Positions 49,247 through 58,953 are shown, numbered from the stretch's first letter. The stretch is DNA of 64,000 bases from Pseudomonas lijiangensis (GCF_018968705.1 NZ_CP076668.1:3483001-3547000), one strand, 5' to 3'. Numbers and translations: made by a program. The notes: generated by a model from the sequence alone, not told the origin.

Positions 49247-51019
49247 TTAATAAGTCCGAATCTTAGGCTCAAAAGTCGGAACAGTTTTTGGCGAGAAGTT
49301 CACGGCACGCTTGGCTACGCGCTTGTCACCCGGGAAGTACAGGGTGTGGCACAGCCAGTTTTCGTCATCGCGGTCTTCAAAGTCTTCACGGGCGTGGGCG
49401 CCGCGCGATTCCTTACGATGTTCTGCAGCAATCGCCGTGGCTTCGGCAACTTCCAGCAGGTTTTGCAGTTCAAGCGCTTCGATACGGGCAGTGTTGAATG
49501 CCTGGCTCTTGTCGTTGATCTTGACGTTGGCGATGCGCTCACGCAGGCCAGCCAGCTGGGCAATACCCTTCTGCATGTATTCGCCGGTACGGAATACACC
49601 GAAGTAGTTCTGCATGCAGCTTTGCAGCTCTTTACGCAGCGAAGCGACATCTTCACCGGTAGTGCGCTCGTTGAGGCCGGACAGACGCGCCAGGGCAGCG
49701 TCAACATCGGACTCGGAGGCACGACGGTAGTCGACACCTTCACGCAGGCTCTGCTCGAGGTGCAGGCCGGCAGCGCGACCGAAGACCACCAGGTCGAGCA
49801 GCGAGTTGCCGCCCAGACGGTTGGCACCGTGCACGGATACGCAAGCCACTTCACCTACAGCGAACAGACCAGGAATGATCTGATCGGCACCGGTAGCGTC
49901 CTGGGTGATCGCCTGGCCATGAATGTTGGTGGCAATGCCGCCCATCATGTAGTGGCAGGTCGGAACAACCGGGATCGGAGCCAGAGCAGGATCGACGTGA
50001 GCAAAGGTCTTGGACAGCTCCATGATGCCTGGCAGACGGCTGTGCAACACTTCTTCGCCCAGGTGATCGAGCTTGAGCATCACGTGGTCGCCATCAGGAC
50101 CACAACCGTTACCGGCGATGATCTCTTTAACCATGGAACGGGCAACAACGTCACGACCGGCAAGGTCCTTGGCGTTCGGAGCATAACGCTCCATGAAACG
50201 CTCGCCGTGCTTGTTGATCAGGTAACCACCTTCACCACGGCAACCTTCGGTAACCAGTACACCTGCGCCGGCAATACCGGTCGGGTGGAACTGCCACATT
50301 TCGATGTCCTGGACAGGAACACCGGCACGCAGGGCCATGCCGACACCGTCACCGGTGTTGATCAGGGCGTTGGTGGTGGACGAGTAGATACGACCTGCAC
50401 CACCGGTCGCCAGTACGGTTGCATTGGCGCGGATGTAGGAGGTTTCGCCTGTTTCGATGCAGATAGCGATGATGCCGACAAAGGCGCCATCCTGGTTCTT
50501 CACCAGATCCACTGCATAGTATTCGTTCAGGAATACGGTGCCAGCCTTCAGGTTGGCCTGATACAGGGTGTGCAACAGTGCGTGACCGGTACGGTCGGCA
50601 GCGGCGCAGGTACGTGCAGCCTGACCACCCTTACCGAAGTCCTTGGACTGACCGCCGAAAGGACGCTGGTAGATGCGGCCCTGTTCGGTGCGGGAGAACG
50701 GCAGACCCATGTGCTCGAGTTCGAAGACCGCTTCCGGACCTACGGAACACATGTATTCGATAGCGTCCTGGTCACCGATGTAGTCGGAACCCTTGACGGT
50801 ATCGTACATGTGCCAGCGCCAGTCATCGTTCGGGTCGGCCGAAGCGATTGCGCAGGTGATGCCACCCTGTGCGGAAACAGTGTGCGAGCGAGTCGGGAAT
50901 ACCTTGGTGACAACAGCGGTCTTGTGACCACCCTGAGCCAGCTGCAAGGCAGCGCGCATGCCAGCGCCGCCGCCACCGATGATGATGGCGTCGAAGGAAA
51001 GTGTATTTGTGTTAGCCAT
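49247..51019 (-). CDS. sdhA: Succinate dehydrogenase flavoprotein subunit
   Basis: A 590-residue flavoprotein oxidising succinate to fumarate. The FAD Rossmann motif is [16 protein letters not shown], the covalent FAD attachment His is in [12 protein letters not shown], and the active-site residues lie in [20 protein letters not shown] and [12 protein letters not shown] (short parts). Length matches the family (588 in E. coli). It lies 11 bases before sdhB and three bases after sdhD. Confidence 0.98.
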   Translation of the reverse strand: MANTNTLSFDAIIIGGGGAGMRAALQLAQGGHKTAVVTKVFPTRSHTVSAQGGITCAIASADPNDDWRWHMYDTVKGSDYIGDQDAIEYMCSVGPEAVFELEHMGLPFSRTEQGRIYQRPFGGQSKDFGKGGQAARTCAAADRTGHALLHTLYQANLKAGTVFLNEYYAVDLVKNQDGAFVGIIAICIETGETSYIRANATVLATGGAGRIYSSTTNALINTGDGVGMALRAGVPVQDIEMWQFHPTGIAGAGVLVTEGCRGEGGYLINKHGERFMERYAPNAKDLAGRDVVARSMVKEIIAGNGCGPDGDHVMLKLDHLGEEVLHSRLPGIMELSKTFAHVDPALAPIPVVPTCHYMMGGIATNIHGQAITQDATGADQIIPGLFAVGEVACVSVHGANRLGGNSLLDLVVFGRAAGLHLEQSLREGVDYRRASESDVDAALARLSGLNERTTGEDVASLRKELQSCMQNYFGVFRTGEYMQKGIAQLAGLRERIANVKINDKSQAFNTARIEALELQNLLEVAEATAIAAEHRKESRGAHAREDFEDRDDENWLCHTLYFPGDKRVAKRAVNFSPKTVPTFEPKIRTY

Positions 51020-51022
51020 GAA

Positions 51023-51391
51023 TCAGATACCCCAAAGAATCTGCACGCCCCAGACGAAGTAAGCGAACATCGCAACGCCGCTGACTGCCTGGAAGAGAAA
51101 ACGAACTGCAGTCGCGGACTTGCCCAGCGCCATTGGCGTCAGGTAGTCGGTCGCGATGGTCCACATGCCGACCCAGGCGTGAGCGCCAAGGGCAACGAAG
51201 GCCAACAGACTGAAGATACGCATCCCGTTGTGCGAGAACAGCTCATGCCACTGGGCATAGGTCAGGCCAGGGTGAGCGACGAGGTAGCCGATCAGGAAAA
51301 TGAAATAAGCCGCGAGAACGACCGCTGAAACGCGCTGCGCCATCCAGTCATAGAGGCCCGAACGCGACAGGTTAGTGACGTTGGTTACCAT
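51023..51391 (-). CDS. sdhD: Succinate dehydrogenase membrane anchor SdhD
   Basis: A 122-residue membrane protein with three helices (about residues 18-40, 58-80 and 92-115). The likely haem or quinone ligand His is in ALGAHAWVGMW. The start at 51391 is chosen over an ATG two codons upstream because GGAG then has proper spacing. It overlaps the end of sdhC by seven bases. Confidence 0.95.
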   Translation of the reverse strand: MVTNVTNLSRSGLYDWMAQRVSAVVLAAYFIFLIGYLVAHPGLTYAQWHELFSHNGMRIFSLLAFVALGAHAWVGMWTIATDYLTPMALGKSATAVRFLFQAVSGVAMFAYFVWGVQILWGI

Positions 51392-51759
51392 ATCCATACT
51401 CCCGCCAGGATGATCACCACCACGGAGACGGCGATAACGATTTTCGAGCCCAGTTTCCCGCCTTCCAGCGTTTCACCGACACCCGCGTCCATGATCAGGT
51501 GACGAACACCCGCCACCAGGTGATACAGCAGGGCAGACAGCAGCGCCCAGATTACAAACTTGGCCAGCGGGCTGGTCAGACACGCTTTTACTTCACCGAA
51601 GGTTTCTTCGGAGGCCAGCGACTTGTCCATTGCATACAGCATGATTGCAATACCGACAAAGAGGATGACACCGGAGATACGGTGAAGGATGGACGTGTAA
51701 GCAGTGACTGGGAGCTTGATGGTCCTTAGGTCTAGATTTACAGGTCGTTGGCTTTTCAC
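51385..51759 (-). CDS. sdhC: Succinate dehydrogenase cytochrome b556 subunit SdhC
   Basis: A 124-residue membrane anchor with three helices. The family start KSQRPVNLDLRTIKLPVTAY and the haem-ligand region LLYHLVAGVRHLIMD are present. The start is a GTG at 51759; no in-frame ATG exists between it and an upstream position that would add 11 unrelated residues. A consensus-like promoter lies about 135 bases upstream, so sdhC is the first gene of sdhCDAB. Confidence 0.95.
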   Translation of the reverse strand: MKSQRPVNLDLRTIKLPVTAYTSILHRISGVILFVGIAIMLYAMDKSLASEETFGEVKACLTSPLAKFVIWALLSALLYHLVAGVRHLIMDAGVGETLEGGKLGSKIVIAVSVVVIILAGVWIW

Positions 51760-51893
51760 GGCTTTTTTTTCACACTGAAGAGCCCCTAACAATCAGGGCA
51801 AGTTGTTGGGAAGTGCACTGGTCAGGTACCCACCACCCAGGAAGTGACAACCCCCTCAAAACGGGCCAAAAAGCCCTTGGCGGTCGGACGCCG

Positions 51894-51922
51894 AGTATAG
51901 ACAGTTAGGGAACTAATGACAA
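51894..51922 (-). promoter_or_regulatory. Sigma70-like promoter of sdhCDAB
   Basis: On the minus strand TTGTCA, 17 bases, TATACT. The predicted start is about 128 bases upstream of the sdhC GTG. Confidence 0.65.
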
Positions 51923-52037
51923 CGCGCATACTTGCAGCCAATAGCGGATTGCGCGGATTGAATAAAAGGCGTAAACGGCAGCAATGGCTTGAAGAAACAT
52001 CGACATAAAGGCCTTGCGGAACACGACTTTAGGCAAA

Positions 52038-52065
52038 TTGACTTTAGAATTTATCTAACTATAGT
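52038..52065 (+). promoter_or_regulatory. Sigma70-like promoter of gltA
   Basis: TTGACT, 16 bases, TATAGT, about 58 bases upstream of the gltA ATG. Both hexamers match the consensus in five of six positions. Confidence 0.7.
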
Positions 52066-52123
52066 GGTGCGGGCCCTGCGTGGGGGGCCTGTCTGATGAT
52101 TTGAAGCATAAATAGGAGGCCAC

Positions 52124-53413
52124 ATGGCTGACAAAAAAGCGCAGTTGATCATCGAGGGCACAGCCCCCGTCGAGCTGCCCATACTGACCGGCACCGTGGG
52201 TCCTGACGTGATCGACGTGCGCGGACTTACCGCCACCGGCCGCTTCACATTCGACCCTGGATTCATGTCGACCGCCTCTTGCGAGTCGAAGATCACCTAC
52301 ATTGATGGTGATAATGGCATTCTGCTGCACCGCGGCTATCCGATCGAGCAACTGGCCGAACAGTCCGACTATCTGGAAACCTGCTACCTTCTGCTCAATG
52401 GCGAATTGCCGACCAGCGAACAGAAAGCCCAGTTCGTTGCCGTGGTCAAGAACCACACCATGGTCCACGAGCAGCTCAAGAGCTTCTTCAACGGATTCCG
52501 CCGCGACGCCCACCCAATGGCCGTCATGTGTGGCGTAGTCGGTGCCCTGTCCGCGTTCTACCACGACTCGCTGGACATCAATAACCCGCAGCACCGCGAA
52601 ATCTCGGCAGTACGCCTGGTCGCCAAGATGCCGACCCTGGCAGCGATGGTTTACAAGTACTCCATGGGCCAACCCATGATGTACCCGCGTAACGACCTCA
52701 GCTATGCCGAAAACTTCCTGCACATGATGTTCAACACACCTTGCGAGATCAAACCGATCAGCCCGGTGCTGGCCAAGGCCATGGACAAGATCTTCATCCT
52801 GCATGCCGATCACGAGCAGAACGCTTCGACCTCTACCGTGCGCATGGCCGGCTCGTCGGGTGCAAACCCGTTCGCCTGTATCGCAGCCGGTATCGCTGCA
52901 CTCTGGGGCCCGGCTCACGGCGGTGCCAACGAAGCCGTACTGACCATGCTCGATGAAATCGGCGATGTTTCCAACATCGACAAGTTCATCGCCAAGGCCA
53001 AGGACAAGAACGATCCGTTCAAGCTGATGGGCTTCGGACATCGCGTCTATAAAAACCGCGATCCACGCGCTACGGTCATGAAAAAGACCTGTGACGAAGT
53101 ACTTCGCGAACTGGGCATCACCAATGACCCACAACTCGAACTGGCCATGCGCCTGGAAGAGATCGCCCTCACCGATCCGTACTTCATCGAGCGCTCGCTG
53201 TACCCGAACGTCGACTTTTACTCAGGCATCATCCTGAAGGCCATCGGCATTCCAACCAGCATGTTCACCGTGATCTTCGCCCTGGCACGGACTGTCGGCT
53301 GGATCTCGCACTGGAAAGAAATGCTCTCCAGCCCGTACAAGATTGGCCGCCCACGCCAGCTGTACACCGGCAACGTGACACGCGACATCGTTCCGCTGGA
53401 AGATCGCAAGTAA
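52124..53413 (+). CDS. gltA: Citrate synthase
   Basis: A 429-residue type II (NADH-sensitive, hexameric) citrate synthase condensing acetyl-CoA and oxaloacetate. Catalytic His residues are in [11 protein letters not shown] and [14 protein letters not shown], the Asp near [14 protein letters not shown]-terminal domain typical of the Gram-negative type II enzyme. AGGAGG lies five bases upstream of the ATG. Divergent from the sdh operon and followed by a strong terminator. Confidence 0.98.
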   Translation: MADKKAQLIIEGTAPVELPILTGTVGPDVIDVRGLTATGRFTFDPGFMSTASCESKITYIDGDNGILLHRGYPIEQLAEQSDYLETCYLLLNGELPTSEQKAQFVAVVKNHTMVHEQLKSFFNGFRRDAHPMAVMCGVVGALSAFYHDSLDINNPQHREISAVRLVAKMPTLAAMVYKYSMGQPMMYPRNDLSYAENFLHMMFNTPCEIKPISPVLAKAMDKIFILHADHEQNASTSTVRMAGSSGANPFACIAAGIAALWGPAHGGANEAVLTMLDEIGDVSNIDKFIAKAKDKNDPFKLMGFGHRVYKNRDPRATVMKKTCDEVLRELGITNDPQLELAMRLEEIALTDPYFIERSLYPNVDFYSGIILKAIGIPTSMFTVIFALARTVGWISHWKEMLSSPYKIGRPRQLYTGNVTRDIVPLEDRK

Positions 53414-53427
53414 GCGACCTGCCAACG

Positions 53428-53457
53428 AAAAGGGCTGCCAATGGCAGCCCTTTTTTA
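53428..53457 (+). terminator. Intrinsic terminator of gltA
   Basis: AAAAGGGCTGCC, short AAT loop, GGCAGCCC and TTTTTT, 15 bases after the gltA stop codon. Confidence 0.88.
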
Positions 53458-53477
53458 TTGCGCAATAAAACGAAAAC

Positions 53478-54083
53478 CTATTTCTGCGACCGCTCCTTCA
53501 GCGCCTTCAGGGTGTTAAACGGCGCATCCACGACAAACTTGTTGGCCACCCAGGACGGAACACTGCCGCCCGGATCGGTATGCACCTGATAGGTGACTTC
53601 TGTCAGATTCGGGCCTTTGGGCACCAGCTTCCAGAAACCCTTGACCTCGGCGACCCGCACAAAGCCCTTTTCCTCAGGCAAATAGCTTGATTGTTCATCG
53701 ATATTGCGGGTCAGGCTGCCATCTGCGCCCTCCTCGCTGGTAATCAGCAGAATCGAATCACGGGGCGTTACGGGCCATGGCGTGTTGAATCGCGTGTAGG
53801 TCCAGGCCTTGTTGCCTTCATGCTTGAGCAACTTCTGTGACTGGCATTCATGAATCCAGGCGCAGGCCCCCACAACATCCTCCTGCAGGGCGCGCAGCTT
53901 GGCCACACTGGCATTGATGGTCGTCACACCGCGATAAGCCTTGTATTTGGAGCCCGGCACATCACTCAGGGAGACCTTGATCCCCTCCTCGTCCTTGGCC
54001 ACCTGCCAATCTTCAGCCTGGGCCACACCTGTCAGCAACACAGTCAACCCACAGACAACAGCCATGCGATGCAGCGTATTCAT
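53478..54083 (-). CDS. START domain-containing periplasmic protein
   Basis: A 201-residue protein with a signal peptide (residues 1-23, ending AQAED) and a START/SRPBCC-like lipid-binding fold: WQVAKDEEGIKVSLSDVPGS at the front, a middle SILLITSEEGADG, and the closing GGSVPSWVANKFVVDAPFNT helix typical of START domains. Such proteins bind a hydrophobic ligand in the cavity; here probably in the periplasm. AAGGAAT precedes the ATG. It converges on gltA. Ligand unknown. Confidence 0.85.
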   Translation of the reverse strand: MNTLHRMAVVCGLTVLLTGVAQAEDWQVAKDEEGIKVSLSDVPGSKYKAYRGVTTINASVAKLRALQEDVVGACAWIHECQSQKLLKHEGNKAWTYTRFNTPWPVTPRDSILLITSEEGADGSLTRNIDEQSSYLPEEKGFVRVAEVKGFWKLVPKGPNLTEVTYQVHTDPGGSVPSWVANKFVVDAPFNTLKALKERSQK

Positions 54084-54168
54084 TGTTTATTCCTTGTTGT
54101 TGATATTCTGATAAAGCAATTCCGCCCAGCGACACTCTTGATTCAACTGCATCTGACTCAATTGCAGC

Positions 54169-54426
54169 TCATGCAACCGCAGTTGCCTTTTCCCACCAGC
54201 CAATCAGACGAATAGCCTCAGCCTGATCAACACCACAAACATCTTCCGCCGCCTTGAACTGACTACAGACAGCAGGCCGCTCAATCTTGCCAAACAAGCC
54301 GCATAGCAATTCGATAGATAAATGCAGGCAACGCTCTCCGGCAGGCTTGCCGTCTGGCATGCCCGGAATGGGAGAAGTAATGGAGGGAGCGATGCAGCAA
54401 GCACCACAACCGGAGCGGCAGTCCAT
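54169..54426 (-). CDS. YkgJ family cysteine cluster protein
   Basis: An 85-residue protein starting MDCRSGCGACCIAPSI, where four cysteines cluster, followed by GERCLHLS, LLCGLFG, VCSQF and VCGVDQ with further cysteines. This Cys pattern is that of the YkgJ/UPF0153 family, presumed to bind zinc or an iron-sulfur cluster. Function unknown. The ATG at 54426 is chosen at the family start; one ATG two codons upstream is also in frame. Confidence 0.82.
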   Translation of the reverse strand: MDCRSGCGACCIAPSITSPIPGMPDGKPAGERCLHLSIELLCGLFGKIERPAVCSQFKAAEDVCGVDQAEAIRLIGWWEKATAVA

Positions 54427-54516
54427 GACCAAGACACCCTTGCTGAATATTAAAAGGAAGATTTTAGCGGCTAAAACGGACGTTTCAAAATGCCATATCA
54501 GACGAGAAAGAGGGCC

Positions 54517-55167
54517 TTACTGCTTGAATTTGAAATCCAGCGCGGCCCCTTCAATATCGCGACGACTTTCGTTGCGCATTTGCAGTTGCATTTCATTGCT
54601 CAGCAGGCGCCCATTGAGCTCGAAAGGACTGGGATCAGATGATGAACCCTTGCTGCCAAACATCTGCGGCAGCAAAGGCTTGCGCTTGGCAGTGATGACA
54701 TTGGCAGGAGGAGAAAGCTCTTTGACCATTTCTGGCGGCAGGCTCAAATCAAGCTTGGGCTGAGGCAGCCGGACATCCTTGACCGAAGTTTTAGCCGTCT
54801 TGCTCTTTTCGCGACTGGCGGTAGCAGCAACGGCCTTCTCTTTAGCAGGAGCAGCCTTGGCCACTGGAGCCTTCGCAGCCTCCCTGGAAGCAGGCGATTT
54901 AGCGACAGAAACAGGGCGCGGCGGCGTTACTTCCCCCTTACCCGCAACCACAGGAACAACCGGGACGCCAGGCTTCAACTCATGCACTGGCGCAGCAGGT
55001 TTGGCCGCTGGCGGCTCGACGGCGGCAGCTGGCGGCTGAATAGCGGGAGCAGCAGGCGCAGCCACGCTAGCCTCAACCTTCGGCTTTGGAACCGGCGCGT
55101 CTTGAGAGTCGCAAGCGCTCAACAACACAACGACGAACAATCCGAGACAACGAAACGCATTATTCAT
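54517..55167 (-). CDS. Ala/Pro/Lys-rich hypothetical lipoprotein
   Basis: A 216-residue protein with a lipoprotein signal (lipobox LSAC, Cys19). Residues about 25-145 are a low-complexity Pro/Ala/Lys linker that could span the periplasm. The last 70 residues (from QPKLDLSLPPEM to the end AALDFKFKQ) look folded and may bind an envelope partner. Ala-rich linkers of this type are sometimes misnamed as initiation factor 2. I do not recognise the C-terminal domain. It is in the same direction as the YkgJ gene, 90 bases upstream of it. Confidence 0.75.
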   Translation of the reverse strand: MNNAFRCLGLFVVVLLSACDSQDAPVPKPKVEASVAAPAAPAIQPPAAAVEPPAAKPAAPVHELKPGVPVVPVVAGKGEVTPPRPVSVAKSPASREAAKAPVAKAAPAKEKAVAATASREKSKTAKTSVKDVRLPQPKLDLSLPPEMVKELSPPANVITAKRKPLLPQMFGSKGSSSDPSPFELNGRLLSNEMQLQMRNESRRDIEGAALDFKFKQ

Positions 55168-55266
55168 AATAAGTAAATGGCTGAGGCATAGAGGTCACAT
55201 GCTGTCCCTTTGAGGCACACCTGACAAGACAAGAGTTCCAGCGATCAGACAAAAAAACATGTGCGC

Positions 55267-56706
55267 TCAATAAGCCGGCACAGTTTCTTGACACAATTGT
55301 TTGGCCAGCATGCCCAATGTCATCAGCGCACGCTCCGCTTCACGGTTCCAGGGCATGCCACAGTTCAGACGAATACAGTGATTGAACTGTTCTGTATTAC
55401 TGAAAATAAGACCCGGCGCGATACTGATCCCCTGCTCCAGCGCCCGCACATGCAATTCCTGGGTATTGACGCGCCCCGGCAGGCTGACCCAGAGAATAAA
55501 GCCACCCACGGGACGACTCATCTGAGTCCCCTCGGGGAAGAACTGCTGCACCGCCAACTGGAAAGCACTCAGATTCTTGCGATACTCCAGACGAATAAAA
55601 CGCAAATGCCGGTCATAACCACCGTTTTCCAGGTAAGCCGCGATAGCCATCTGCGTCACGCTACAGGCTGAATGAGTACTGAAGGTCTGCAGGCGCTGGA
55701 TTTCCGCCTGATACTTCCCGGCAATCATCCAGCCGATGCGCACACCCGGCGACAGGGTCTTGGAAAAACTGGAGCAATAAATCACTCGACCCAGGCGATC
55801 GAAGGCTTTCAAGGCCTTGGTACGCCCTACTTCAAACATCAGTTCGCCGTACACATCGTCTTCGACGATCTGGATATCAAAGTCCGATGCCAGTCGCAGC
55901 AGATTCTTCTGCCGCTCTTCCGGCATGGTGCCACCCAGCGGATTACTCAAGCGGGCGGTCAGCACCAGAGCCTTGATCGACCACTGGTTGGCTGCCAACT
56001 GCAGAGCTTCCAGACTGATGCCCGTCGATGGGTCACTGGGAATCTCGATGACCTTGAGCCCCAGCAGATCCGCCAGTTGCAGCAGGCCGTAATAGGCTGG
56101 TGACTCGGCCGCGATCAGGTCGCCGGGCTGTGTCAGCACCCGCAGCGCCATCTGCAAGGCATCGACACAGCCGTGGGTAATCACCACCTCATACGGGTCA
56201 ACCACCACACCGGCATCACGCATACGGATAGCAACTTGCCTGCGCAATGGCTCGAAACCGGGGCTGAACATGTAACTGAATGCCCGAGGGCTGTGAAAGC
56301 GCGTCACCTTGGCCAGTTGCTGATGCAGGGCGCGGACCGGCAGATAATCCACGTGCGGCACCGCAGCCCCAAGGGCAAACACACCTTCACGACGAGATTC
56401 TTCAAGCACCTGCTGGATGATGCTGCTGCGGGTCACCAGACCTGGACGCTCCACTCGCGCAATATCCGGCGTCGATGCCGTCAGCGCAGGAGTCTGATGC
56501 ACGTAATACCCGGACTGCGGGCGAGCGCGGATAAGACCCTGATCTTCAAGATTGGCGTAGGCCTGCAATACCGTTGCATGGCTGACATTGAGCTGCGAGC
56601 TCATTTTGCGGACCGAGGGCACACGCTCGCCGGGCTGATAGACGCCCCGACGGATGTCTTCCGCCAGTTGCTGAGCGATGCGTTGATAAAGCAAAAGATT
56701 GGTCAT
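55267..56706 (-). CDS. MocR-type (GntR/aminotransferase) transcriptional regulator
   Basis: A 479-residue regulator. An N-terminal GntR winged helix (residues 1-75) has IRRGVYQPGERVPSVRKMS and LNVSHATVLQAYANLED. The C-terminal domain is a fold-type I aminotransferase with EDDVYGELMFE and the PLP-binding Lys in YCSSFSKTLSPGVRIGW. Proteins of this type sense PLP or an amine. Its promoter is in 56707-56924. No neighbouring target is obvious, so the regulated pathway is unknown. The upstream gap also carries the OmpA operon terminator. Confidence 0.92.
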   Translation of the reverse strand: MTNLLLYQRIAQQLAEDIRRGVYQPGERVPSVRKMSSQLNVSHATVLQAYANLEDQGLIRARPQSGYYVHQTPALTASTPDIARVERPGLVTRSSIIQQVLEESRREGVFALGAAVPHVDYLPVRALHQQLAKVTRFHSPRAFSYMFSPGFEPLRRQVAIRMRDAGVVVDPYEVVITHGCVDALQMALRVLTQPGDLIAAESPAYYGLLQLADLLGLKVIEIPSDPSTGISLEALQLAANQWSIKALVLTARLSNPLGGTMPEERQKNLLRLASDFDIQIVEDDVYGELMFEVGRTKALKAFDRLGRVIYCSSFSKTLSPGVRIGWMIAGKYQAEIQRLQTFSTHSACSVTQMAIAAYLENGGYDRHLRFIRLEYRKNLSAFQLAVQQFFPEGTQMSRPVGGFILWVSLPGRVNTQELHVRALEQGISIAPGLIFSNTEQFNHCIRLNCGMPWNREAERALMTLGMLAKQLCQETVPAY

Positions 56707-56874
56707 GACACAGCCTCGAACCGACCCGCAATTTGTTTTTGTAGGGGAGATAATAGCCTAAAGACCGGAACAGTCGAAAAGTGTACGGGGACAGTTTCTC
56801 TTCAGGCCCATCATTGTGCGCTCTGACAAAAAATATTGTCGGGTAAAGATGCCAAGTTCACGGCTTTTTAAGCC

Positions 56875-56913
56875 AAAAAAAGCCCGGGGCCGTTTCCGAC
56901 GCCGGGCTTTTTT
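56875..56913 (-). terminator. Intrinsic terminator of the OmpA-DUF4398 operon
   Basis: AAAAAAGCCCGG, a loop and CCGGGCTTTTTT, 12 bases after the OmpA-family stop on the minus strand. T-runs on both sides, so it could also serve the other strand. Confidence 0.85.
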
Positions 56914-56924
56914 CAGATTTTTTC

Positions 56925-57740
56925 TTACCGGGCAGCGCCTAGCTGGCCCTTGTCGTCGGAAAAGACGATTTCTACACGACGATTTTGTGCTCGCCCACGC
57001 TCGGAGGCGTTCACATCGACCGGATATTGCTGACCATAACCCTCGACCTGAATACGCTTGTCGTCCACACCCAGGTCGATCAGCACATCGGCGACCGACT
57101 GTGCGCGATCACGGGAGAGTTTCAGGTTTTCCTGCCGATCACCGGTACTGTCGGTATAGCCTTCGATCCTTACCGTGCGGCGAGGATTGAGCAACAGGAA
57201 CTGTACGACTTTGAGCACCGTGCGATTGGCAGAGCTTTTCAGTTCAGCATGACCCGGATCGAACAGCACGTCACCCAGGGTCATGACCAGACCACGGTCG
57301 GTCTGCGTGGTCGCAAGGCTGAGTATCTGGTCTTCCAGCCATTTGCCATGCTGCTGCGCACTGGCCAGCTTGGCCTCGCGCAACGCCAGTTGCAGGCGCT
57401 GACGCTCCATCTCCAGTTTGGCCAGTTGCTCCTGGGCCAGCATCAGGTTGCTGTGCTCACGGGCAATCTCGCTGTACCGGGTACTCAGGTAGGCGTAGTG
57501 GCTGACATCGGCACCGCTGCCCAGATAACTCGACAGGCGCTCTGCCCTCGCCAGCGATTCGCCTGAACGGATCACGTCCTTGGGCGCACTGCGCAGTACA
57601 TTCGGGTCTTCTTTGACTTTCTGGAAATCTGTACCGGCCTGACGCAACGCCTGCTCACTGTCCTGATGACTCGCACAACCAGACAGGCCTGCCACGCCCA
57701 GCAAAAGGCATCCGCTCAATACACGGGTAACACGGTTCAT
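56925..57740 (-). CDS. OmpA-family lipoprotein with DUF4398 domain
   Basis: A 271-residue protein. The lipobox LSGC gives Cys22. Residues about 30-130 are a long helical DUF4398 region with EHSNLMLAQEQLAKLE. Residues about 140-265 are an OmpA C-terminal peptidoglycan-binding domain, with GYTDSTGDRQENLKLSRDRA and EGYGQQYPV and GRAQNRRVEI. The protein should anchor in the outer membrane and grip peptidoglycan. Its ATG overlaps the stop of the DUF4398 lipoprotein gene (ATGA). The two genes share the DUF4398 type of helix, so they may interact. Confidence 0.88.
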   Translation of the reverse strand: MNRVTRVLSGCLLLGVAGLSGCASHQDSEQALRQAGTDFQKVKEDPNVLRSAPKDVIRSGESLARAERLSSYLGSGADVSHYAYLSTRYSEIAREHSNLMLAQEQLAKLEMERQRLQLALREAKLASAQQHGKWLEDQILSLATTQTDRGLVMTLGDVLFDPGHAELKSSANRTVLKVVQFLLLNPRRTVRIEGYTDSTGDRQENLKLSRDRAQSVADVLIDLGVDDKRIQVEGYGQQYPVDVNASERGRAQNRRVEIVFSDDKGQLGAAR

Positions 57741-58090
57741 TGAGCTTCCCCCAACTGTTTGCGCAGACGGTTGAGGCGAACATTCAACTGATTGATCTGC
57801 TCCTGACTTTTCAGGGTCAACACCCGCGCCTCCGCCAGGCGCGCATCAAGCTCGGCACGCTCGGCGTTCATACGCGCATCCTTGTAGGATTTATCGGCCA
57901 TGTCGGCACGTGCCTGGGCAAATGCGGCTTGCGCATTGACCAGCTCGGACTGCTCATCGCTGGCGCCGACAGCCTTGGCCTGCTCCAGAGCCTGCTCGGT
58001 CAGCTTGAACTGTTCGGTCGGTGCCGGATCACTGGCACAACCGGCCAATGTGGCGATGGCCATGAATGCAATTAAAGGGCGAATACTCAC
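57737..58090 (-). CDS. DUF4398 domain-containing lipoprotein
   Basis: A 117-residue protein starting at GTG, with the lipobox LAGC (Cys18). The mature part is one long Ala/Glu/Lys/Arg-rich amphipathic helix or coiled coil with the DUF4398 pattern SELVNAQAAFAQARADMADK. AGGAA lies upstream of the GTG; longer starts would remove the lipobox from the end of the signal peptide. It lies 10 bases after the substrate-binding gene and overlaps the OmpA gene, so all three genes form one operon. Confidence 0.82.
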   Translation of the reverse strand: MSIRPLIAFMAIATLAGCASDPAPTEQFKLTEQALEQAKAVGASDEQSELVNAQAAFAQARADMADKSYKDARMNAERAELDARLAEARVLTLKSQEQINQLNVRLNRLRKQLGEAQ

Positions 58091-58100
58091 AAAAACATTC

Positions 58101-58931
58101 CTACTTGTTTGGGGCGCTGGTGCTGGCAGGTTGCAGCAACTGGGCTTTCCACACATCCAGATTGCGCTGGATGGCCTCACCCGCAAGGCCCGAAGCCGCC
58201 AATTCTGTCATCTTTTTCACCAACTGTCCGCGCAACCATGAATCGTTGCAGGCCGAATTCGCCGATAACGCCAGATACAGGCCCGGTTTATCAAGGGGCT
58301 CAGGCTGAGCGACCAGATCGGACGACAAGCCAAGGGTCTGCATCATCACCATGCCTGCATAGCGTCCAGCCAGCACATATTCGACCTGCCCCAATGCCAG
58401 TTTCTGAAAGGCCAGGGTCAGATTGGGCAAACGCTCCAGCGTCAGGTGTTCTTTAGCCGTTGCCTCGAATGACTGGGTCAGACGAGTCCTTTCAGAAATA
58501 GCGCCCGACCGCCCGTGCAGGTCGGCGAGAGAACTGAAAGGCAAGGCATGATCGTGACGGGTCCAGACCAGAATTTCATTGTGGGTGATCGGCGGCTGGA
58601 TATAGTCGAACGAATCAAGCTGAGCCTGATTCAGTGGCGCATCGACCAGCATGTCCATGCGACCGGTACGCGCTTCTTCCAGCGCCTGGCTGCGCTTGCC
58701 GGCATACAGAAATTCGACATCCAGATCCAGAGAATCGGCCGCCTGCCTGAGCAGGTCGGCATTGGCGCCCATCAAGTGCCTTGGGTCCTGCGGATCGCGC
58801 CACAGGTAAGGCGGCGCATCCGGGCTGCCGGTGACGATCAGTCGCTCGCACTTGCCCGCCGCAGATACAAGCGACGGCAGCACCATCAACCCCAGAAGAA
58901 GCGAAGCCACATACAGCCTTGGCTGACCCAT
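58101..58931 (-). CDS. Periplasmic substrate-binding domain protein (SBP type 3)
   Basis: A 276-residue protein with a signal peptide (residues 1-24, cleavage near VSAAG). It has the type 3 solute-binding layout: LIVTGSPDAPPYLWRD, MGANADLLRQAADSL, MDMLVDAPLNQAQLD, the hinge strand and GQVEYVLAGRYAGM. No ABC permease or ATPase is nearby, unlike true amino acid transport operons. With the DUF4398 lipoproteins downstream it may act as a sensor or scaffold. AAGGATT precedes the ATG. Confidence 0.82.
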   Translation of the reverse strand: MGQPRLYVASLLLGLMVLPSLVSAAGKCERLIVTGSPDAPPYLWRDPQDPRHLMGANADLLRQAADSLDLDVEFLYAGKRSQALEEARTGRMDMLVDAPLNQAQLDSFDYIQPPITHNEILVWTRHDHALPFSSLADLHGRSGAISERTRLTQSFEATAKEHLTLERLPNLTLAFQKLALGQVEYVLAGRYAGMVMMQTLGLSSDLVAQPEPLDKPGLYLALSANSACNDSWLRGQLVKKMTELAASGLAGEAIQRNLDVWKAQLLQPASTSAPNK

Positions 58932-58953
58932 GGATAATCCTTTTTCGACACAA

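Larger units (their letters stand above)
51760..52123. other. sdhC-gltA divergent promoter region
   Basis: 364 bases between divergent TCA genes, with readable sigma70-like promoters for both (51894-51922 and 52038-52065). The space between them (51923-52037) is free for regulators but I see no clear operator. No small gene is evident. Confidence 0.7.

Noticed and set aside
58101..58931. Amino acid ABC transporter operon
   Set aside because: No permease or ATPase gene lies on either side; the neighbours are lipoproteins and etf genes.
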